DNA of 64,000 bases from contig CP136895.1 of NCBI GenBank assembly GCA_034359265.1, positions 44,658,001-44,722,000 of the forward strand, written 5' to 3'. The stretch comes from Canna indica. Its lineage: Eukaryota; Streptophyta; Magnoliopsida; Zingiberales; Cannaceae. The notes beneath the pieces were generated by a model. It was not told where the DNA came from. It searched no databases and was given only the letters and a program-made list of their open reading frames with translations. This document shows, one piece after another, positions 57,971 through 64,000 of this stretch (position 1 is its first letter; the number at the start of each line of letters is the position of its first letter). The position numbers were made by a program, and so were the translations under genes.

Positions 57971-58400
57971 GTTCACTAAAAAAAAACGTCTTCTGCGACA
58001 AATCACAACGGACGCACGCGTCCGTCGCCGAAGCCTTAGTCGCAAAAGATTGTGTGATCGCAGCGCAGCAGTCGCAATAAATTTCTTATTGCGACGGTAT
58101 TGCGACCACGTGAGCCGTCGCAGATACCGTCGCATAGTAATTGCGACCAGGTCACAAACCTTCTACGACGGCATGGGCGGTCGCAAAAATAGAAAAATAA
58201 TCACGTGATAGTCTGATACTATATTATATTATATATTATATTAACCAAAGTTAAAAAATTAAAATTAAATTAGCTTATTAAGAATCTTTTCTTTAAACAA
58301 AAATAATAAGAAAATTGTGGGAACACAAATTTCATCTCATGAGAGAATACAATAAATCATTTTATCAATTCCTATGCTAAGACATTATACAAATTTGTAT

Positions 58401-58580
58401 AATATGACTGCATTGAAATCGTTTGGTTAACCATTAATATGACTGCATTGAAAAGAAAATTTTTTCATAGATAATTAAAGTAGCTATGCGCAATATGACT
58501 GCATTGAAAAGAATGTTCATCAGGAAAAAAAAAGTTCCTAGCTAGATCACGAGGGTGACAGTAGTTTGGTTAACCATTTT
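58401..58580 (+). repeat. Short direct repeats inside the CACTA element
   Basis: AATATGACTGCATTGAAA occurs at 58401, 58436 and 58492. GTTTGGTTAACCAT occurs at about 58420 and 58564. This looks like local duplication, perhaps from template switching. Confidence 0.8.
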
Positions 58581-59446
58581 TTTTAACCGGACCGACAGTG
58601 AATCAAAAATCTGGTATTCGGCTCCAAGCCCTCCACTACCAACAAAGATTTCCATTTTCTTCCTATTCAAATCGCACCAAAATTCAAGACAAAACATAAC
58701 CTGTGTCCAACCTTGGGATCACAATTCACAGCAGGTCAGCTCCCCCTGCTGAGAGTGTCTTCTTCTTCCTCCCTAAGAAGACTACCACAGAATACGTGTG
58801 TATGAAAGAGAGATGTAAACTAATATCTTCTCATTCACGAGGAAAATTATTCAGACATCTTCAAAGAAGCAACACGAATATGGCCAGCAATACAATAAGG
58901 CTAACTCAAATTCACAACAGAGTGTATCCAAATGTCAAAGAAGTAAAGATTACTGTGCCATTGGCATGACTCCTTCAATCGAAGGAGCTCCTAAGCTTAC
59001 ATGTTCCTCCAAAATTAAATGAAAGAAGAAAGATTAACTTAAAGAAATGAAAGTAGAATCAATTCTCTTAGTGGTGACAGAAAGGGGCAAATTATTGTAT
59101 CCTTCCAATTGACTTCCTAAATGCCGGTGATCAATTGTAAAATTAGAAGTAGATGGTGGCTCACACGGTGATCATGCAACAGTATACCAAGAATTTGGTG
59201 CTTCTCTAGAACTTCATAGTTATGACACAAGCTGGTGCAGAGAAACTAACTAACAAAAAAGCTTTTTCACCAATGCATGACAATCTCAATGACTCGATGA
59301 TAAACAATTTGGCACAATTGAACCCAAGGACTGCATTCAAGATTCTAAAACATTATAAAACAATATAAAATAGCTTCATTTATCTATCAAGAAAGGAAGT
59401 ATGACTCATATAGTTATGCTTTTATCCCAATAGAATTCAACAGAAT

Positions 59447-59995
59447 TCAACCCTTGTTCCCATCCACATTAGCACTACTATCTGCATCATTACTGGCAAT
59501 AGCATCTCCATCTTTGACAGCAAATCTTCGCTCTATAGAGTAATATACAAAACTATGGAGAGGCAGCACTTTGTTCCCATACTTTTCTTCAAGCATCTCC
59601 GGCTCCTTTTTAGCCTTCAGCCTGAGCTCCTCCACCAATTCTAATGCCCTGTCTTTGCCGAGCATGCTAACAGCATTTGCATTGCTCCTCATTTTCCCCG
59701 CCCCTTCATTCGAAGTCGTCAACACATCGTCCACCAGCTTGTACAGGACTCCCACTGATCGGCCTTATCGCCGCAGTGCCTCCACCTCCTCATCGCTCGC
59801 TCTACCCAGCAACCCGCCACATACAGCCGAGCACTCGGCCATCTCGCCGAACTTCTTCTCTAGGAGGTGGAGGACCTCTTCGTCGCATCCGGCGGCATCG
59901 GCGGTAGCGATGTCGAGGGACTGCCCAACATCCATGCCTGTGGACCCCACGGCGCGAGAGATCTCGGCTAGGACACGAAGGACAGTGGCATTAAT
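59447..59995 (-). pseudogene. Captured GGPP synthase small-subunit-like fragment
   Basis: Minus-strand frame from INATVLRVLAEISRAVGSTG at 59995, directly after an intron-like acceptor (TTTTGGAATAG), through LLEKKFGEMAECSAVCGGLL and GVLYKLVDDVLTTS, to an apparent native stop at 59447. The CSAVC (CxxxC) motif and a DDV in place of the second catalytic DDxxD are marks of the catalytically poor small subunit (type II) that binds and stimulates plastid GGPP synthase for terpenoid, carotenoid and chlorophyll precursors. A TAA at 59765-59767 replaces the Tyr expected in RRYGR, so the copy is a pseudogene. The N-terminal half, with the first CxxxC, was not found. Confidence 0.82.
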
Positions 59996-60099
59996 CTATT
60001 CCAAAATGAATCAGGACGAGCAAATAGAAGAATCAGATTCCTATATTTCTCTCCATAGAAAGAATAACAAAATAAATCTCAGTTAAACCAACAAACCAA

Positions 60100-60450
60100 T
60101 CTATTGACATTGACCGTAAACTGAACGATATAAATTGATTTCCCGATGGCGAGAAAAGAGAAATCATGAACACTGCGAGGAACCCCCAAAATCCGCCTTT
60201 GTATACCATATGCCAAGAGAATACAAAAAAGCAACGAAATAATCAGCACAAAACCAAAATTGTCGGATAAAGCCCCAAAAAATCAAAAAGGAATCACGAA
60301 ATCAGCTTTCAGAACTCAATCTTTACCGAACCCAAGGCGTTCTTCGCTCTTGAACCAAATCAACCCACGCATACCAAAGGCGGAAAGGGGAGAAAAACCC
60401 ACCGGAGAAAGGCGGATCCATGGCATCGAGATCTCAGCCCCTCCCTTATT
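60100..60450 (-). other. Intron- and leader-like DNA captured with the fragment
   Basis: On the minus strand, upstream of the captured exon, the sequence has T-rich intron character, a possible donor GGTAAAGATTG near 60325, and a GC-richer part around 60340-60430 like an exon or 5' UTR. This suggests a contiguous genomic piece was captured, not a cDNA. The source is unproven. Confidence 0.45.
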
Positions 60451-60484
60451 GAATGAATGCCGCAAACTACGTGCCAATGTAGGC

Positions 60485-60655
60485 GGCCCGAGAGAGAGAG
60501 AGAGAGAGAGAGAGGAATACCGGGAATGCTGGCGGTGGGGGGGCAGGCGATGCGGCAAAGAGGTCGCAGAGAGAGAGAGAGTGATCAAGCGGGGGAAGAG
60601 AAAAATAGGGCGGGGGTGATCGAGCGGGGGAAGAGAAAAATAGGGCGGGTGAATA
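60485..60655 (+). repeat. GA microsatellite and a 37-base tandem duplication
   Basis: A GAGAGA run at about 60490-60515, then a unit built around GAGCGGGGGAAGAGAAAAAT repeated twice at about 60580-60650. Both lie in the CACTA interior next to the right subterminal repeats. Confidence 0.8.
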
Positions 60656-60861
60656 AAATATCTGACGGTGTTGGCAACAAACGGTCACTATACCGTCGCG
60701 GAGGATTCATATTTGCGACGGCCACTTGTGCGGTCGCAATACCGTCGCATTATCGTTGGTTATGCGACCACCTGATGCCAGCGGTCGCAGAACAGTTACT
60801 ATCTGCGACGGTACTTCTAGCAAATGTGTCGTCGCAAATACCCTGATTTCTAGTAGTGGTT

Positions 60862-61160
60862 GAGTGAATTTTGTTCATGTCCCCGTTCAATTTTTTTTTA
60901 AAAATTTAGGCTTTATAGTATAATCATTACAAGAAATATAGAGAGTAAAAAATATACGTATAAAAGCACTACAACCCATGACCTTATGCAATATATCTTA
61001 ATGTTTAATTACTAAATTACTAGTGGATCGATGTCTTTGCTTATTTTCGATTGAACTATTTTAAAAACAGGTGATGATATAAATTCCTGGATACTAGTAA
61101 TTGAGAATATACACCGGCAAAAAGATGAGCCTATTTGAGTTATGATGGAAAAATCATTAC
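60862..61160. other. Short flanking stretch, nothing recognised
   Basis: AT-rich sequence between the CACTA element and the next foldback element. It may be the continuation of the gag-only element or host DNA. No feature supports either. Confidence 0.4.
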
Positions 61161-62053
61161 AGGGGCGTTTGGTTTCCTGCAAATGCAAATGCTGAAAAAA
61201 ATATTTGTATGCAAAAGTAAATATCCGCGATTAGGAGTTGTAACATGCTTTTTGGTCGCCCGTAATTACCCACAAGTAAACTTGCAACTTTTTTTTTAAA
61301 ATCTAATTAAAATAGTTCATATTTAATCATTTAAAAAAAGTAATAGTTTATATTATATTGCATTATTTTATTAATTTTGTACATGAAGTTTGATGAAAAA
61401 TTAAAAAATTTAAAAATAATCACATGGAAAACATTTATAAGAAAAATGAAAATAATTAAAAATGAAAATAATATGAAATAATAAATAATTTAAAATTACA
61501 AAAAATAAATTAGAAAAATTCATATGAGAATAAGTTAAAAATTGAAAAAAATAAATTACAAAACATAGAAACATAGAAGAAAGTTATATGAAAAAAATTA
61601 AAAATTAAAACAAAAAAGTAGAAAGATCATATAAAAATTTAAATATAAAATAATAATAAAATTACAAAACGAAAAATAAAAATATAAAATAAGTTAAACT
61701 TAAAAAACAAAAATTACAAAAATCCGTAAAAATAATTTGATCATTAAAATAAAAAAAAAATCATAAAATGAAAAATAAAAAAAAATAAAATTTTAAAATT
61801 AAAATTAAAGTTGTATATTAAAAAAGATTCTTTCGAGCTTCCATTGGACTCAAGAAATTTAGAAAAAACTATTTGCAGTCTGTTTAAAAGTGCATGTCTT
61901 TTAGGCAGCAATTCACTTTGTAGCCTATACACTTCATTTTAATTCCAATATGCAAATAATAAATGCTGCAAATTCTAATTTCTGTTTGTTAATTGCTACC
62001 ATTAGAATTGGTAGCAAATCTATTTGTAATCAACCAAACAGCCACTACATGAT
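61161..62053. mobile_element. hAT-like non-autonomous element
   Basis: The left end AGGGGCGTTTGGTTTCCTGC pairs with the complement of the right end AGTGGCTGTTTGGTTGATT, the GGxGTTTGG type common in plant hAT elements. The interior, 61260-61800, is a run of A-rich DNA with no ORF. An 8-base target duplication is not clear, so the superfamily is tentative. Confidence 0.45.
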
Positions 62054-62124
62054 GCCTGGAGTTTTCATATTTTGTAAACCTTTTCCAGACGATGGTTTTT
62101 ATCTGTTTACACAAAATGTAGGTA

Positions 62125-64000
62125 TCAATCTATTTCAACAGTCCAACTTTTCTTGTCTTCTTCCAAGCCCATCTGAATTGCTGTGAGCATTTTGTATAGT
62201 TTTTGACTAACAGTTTCAGCTCCTGTCTTATACTGAAACCTGTATTAAGCCAAGAAATCCATCATTATTTGATCTAATTGATACTGTTAACATAGGAAAA
62301 TGTTAACATTATGAAACCATCAAGGGAAGTATTTAGTAATACCTTTGGCCTTGATACGTGATACTGCTTACAGGAGCAACAACCACAGCAGTTCCTGTGC
62401 AGAATACTTCATCAGCATCAATCAGCTCCTCAACAGGGACCAACCGTTCCTCAACCTGAGCACAAGTTTTTTAGAAACAAGAATATGAAAAACCTTCAAG
62501 TAAGCACTTGGTATAAAACATAGTTAAATAAAGAGGATTTCTAACTCATGCTAATAATATACGTATTGCAATGAATGTTGTGCTGCAACTTTGCATCCGT
62601 TTCCTCCAAAAAGGAGAAAAATTAATTATTGTCATCTTGCTTAATTTATAGAGCTAGAAAAATAGAGCAAGTAACAGTAGACTTGGATAACAATTATTAT
62701 GTCTTGAACTCCTCGCTTTCTATTAGAAACTATTGCTGTGTAGCTGAAGAACAAACCTGGTAACCGTGATCACGAGCAATTTCTATGATGCTTTTGCGTG
62801 TAATTCCTGGTAAGATGGTTCCCATTGTAGCTGGTGTTGAAATCACATTACCCTGCATGATAATATATATTATGTTCGACTCGAAGCACCATATATGTGT
62901 TTCTATCTTCTAGCTAGTATGGATAGATAAAAGAGCTAGGTTGAAGAGAGTTACTTTGAGAATAAGAGTGCATATATATATTGGAGACCTCAATATGTTG
63001 ATTAAAAGTTCTATTGATTCCCCAAAAGAAAATGCTTGATTAATCTTAACTGATGAGCTTGATCCAAAAGAAAATCAATATGTTGGCAGCACTAAGCAGT
63101 AAGCATACCTTCAGAATGAATATATTGCATGAAGAGGCCTCCTCCAAATATTTTTTATTAACAGAATCAAGGTATAGAACATCAGTAAATCCTTTGCTCT
63201 TAGCTTGTGCCTGCGCCTTCAAAACCTGAAATCATGGATGAAGAGTCTTCAGTATTTTGATGAATTTTAATTACTTATTTGTTTAGTTCTCGGTTGAGAG
63301 AAAATACGATTAAAATAATATAAAATTGATATTATATATGTCCGGTGTATACTAGATAAAAAAAATCTTATCCAACTTTTTTTTTTCTCATTTGTTATTT
63401 ATGATCTATTATATTTATCCAGTGAAACAAATGGACCATTAACAGTGTAACTTATGAAAAAAATAAAGAAAGCTCCACAACTTTTAGATGGGGCCAAGTT
63501 TTGTATTTAAATTTGGCATAAGGGGGTGTATGCTTAGTTTGGTTAACACACAGTGGTGCAATAGTAAATTATCCACAAAGAAAATACCGGCGCATAATTG
63601 GTAATTGTCTTCACACCACCAGTCCCACCAGGAGTGGCACGATGAACAGTGTCATCTATAACTAGGTTGATTGGAGCCAAACCCTCCTGCAATCCAAGGT
63701 AGAATCTTAATTAAATAAGTGCTTTTTTTTTTTGCACATAAACAACAAGTTGTAAATTCTCAACTATTTTGCACATAAACAATAGTAATTATTTTTTTTT
63801 GTTTTTATTACTTGAAAATAAAACATAATTAGATGCATGACTTCTCTATAAGCAATCTATTAGAAGCAACAAACAACATGCATTCCAAGAAAATTTTACA
63901 AGGAAAGGAAAAGACAATTACCTTAAAATATGTGCCCACAGGAGCAGCATAAACCATAAACATATAATCTGGTGCTGGTGCCAAACCAAGTATGGGTCCA
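62125..64000 (-). CDS. BCAT: Branched-chain amino acid aminotransferase, C-terminal part
   Basis: PLP enzyme that transfers the amino group between Leu/Ile/Val and 2-oxoglutarate. Six exons on the minus strand: from beyond 64000 to 63922, 63686-63588, 63225-63109, 62852-62757, 62455-62343 and 62239-62125, all with GT-AG junctions and matching phases, about 205 residues. Motifs: [39 protein letters not shown] (Lys of GGVKTITNY is the PLP Schiff-base lysine), the class IV signature [51 protein letters not shown], and the end [14 protein letters not shown]. No break was seen. Whether it is the plastid or mitochondrial form cannot be told without the N-terminus, which lies past the right edge. 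Confidence 0.96.

Larger units (their letters stand above)
57974..60858. mobile_element. CACTA (En/Spm) transposon carrying a host gene fragment
   Basis: Starts CACTAAAAAAAAACG and ends TTCTAGTAGTG. The target duplication GTT is exact (57971-57973 and 60859-60861). Subterminal regions of about 200 bases at each end are packed with GCGAC/GTCGC motifs in both orientations (57990-58190 and 60680-60840), the presumed transposase-binding repeats of CACTA elements. 2885 bases long, no transposase. The interior holds a piece of a GGPP synthase small-subunit-like gene on the minus strand with its upstream intron-like and leader-like DNA, so the element is non-autonomous and gene-capturing. Confidence 0.9.

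Noticed and set aside
59447..59995. An intact host GGPP synthase subunit gene
   Set aside because: It lies between exact CACTA ends, lacks the N-terminal half and has an in-frame TAA.

Overview
The window is nuclear DNA from a flowering plant, most likely a monocot. This rests on intron-rich plant genes with GT-AG junctions, an AINTEGUMENTA orthologue, a GC-rich single-exon RLP44-type gene, and a dense load of plant LTR retrotransposons, MULEs and a CACTA element. The species cannot be named from sequence alone. No rRNA, tRNA or CRISPR array was recognised by eye.

Three host genes are clear. AINTEGUMENTA (ANT) lies on the plus strand at 33128-36299 with nine exons, including the 9-base mini-exon typical of the AP2 family. 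An RLP44-type receptor-like protein gene lies on the plus strand at 37007-37825. The C-terminal half of a branched-chain amino acid aminotransferase lies on the minus strand at 62125-64000 and runs off the right edge. A fourth probable host gene, part of an unrecognised membrane protein, lies on the minus strand at 49689-50414. ANT and RLP44 sit in an island (about 27.5-39.4 kb) with no LTR retrotransposon that I can see.

The left third (1-25 kb) is layered retrotransposon debris: a gypsy fragment, a gag-only copia-type element (minus), a decayed copia element (minus), a short 5' copia piece (plus), a Tekay/Del-like gypsy element with both LTRs but no 5' gag (minus), a second gag-only copia piece, and a TAT-like gypsy ruin. 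At 25303-27458 is a Pack-MULE with a 9-bp target duplication. It carries pieces resembling four unrelated host genes: an NPF transporter, an EXO70 exocyst subunit, an STP sugar transporter and a GH9 endoglucanase. At 39476-49398 is a whole gypsy element with LTRs of 2.4-2.7 kb and a perfect TATGA target duplication. It is disabled by a deletion in reverse transcriptase, and its left LTR holds a foreign insert of about 345 bp.

The right third holds a long-TIR MULE-type MITE (51241-52058), a TRIM-like tandem (52534-52879), another gag-only copia-type element (from 52880) and a CACTA transposon (57974-60858, 3-bp target duplication GTT). The CACTA element has captured part of a geranylgeranyl diphosphate synthase small-subunit-like gene.

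The best candidates for something new are: (1) the gag-only copia-type family, whose copies share about 2 kb of non-coding 3' sequence where pol should be; (2) the four-gene Pack-MULE; (3) the gene-capturing CACTA element; and (4) the unrelated repeat arrays occupying the same place in the LTRs of two gag-only copies.
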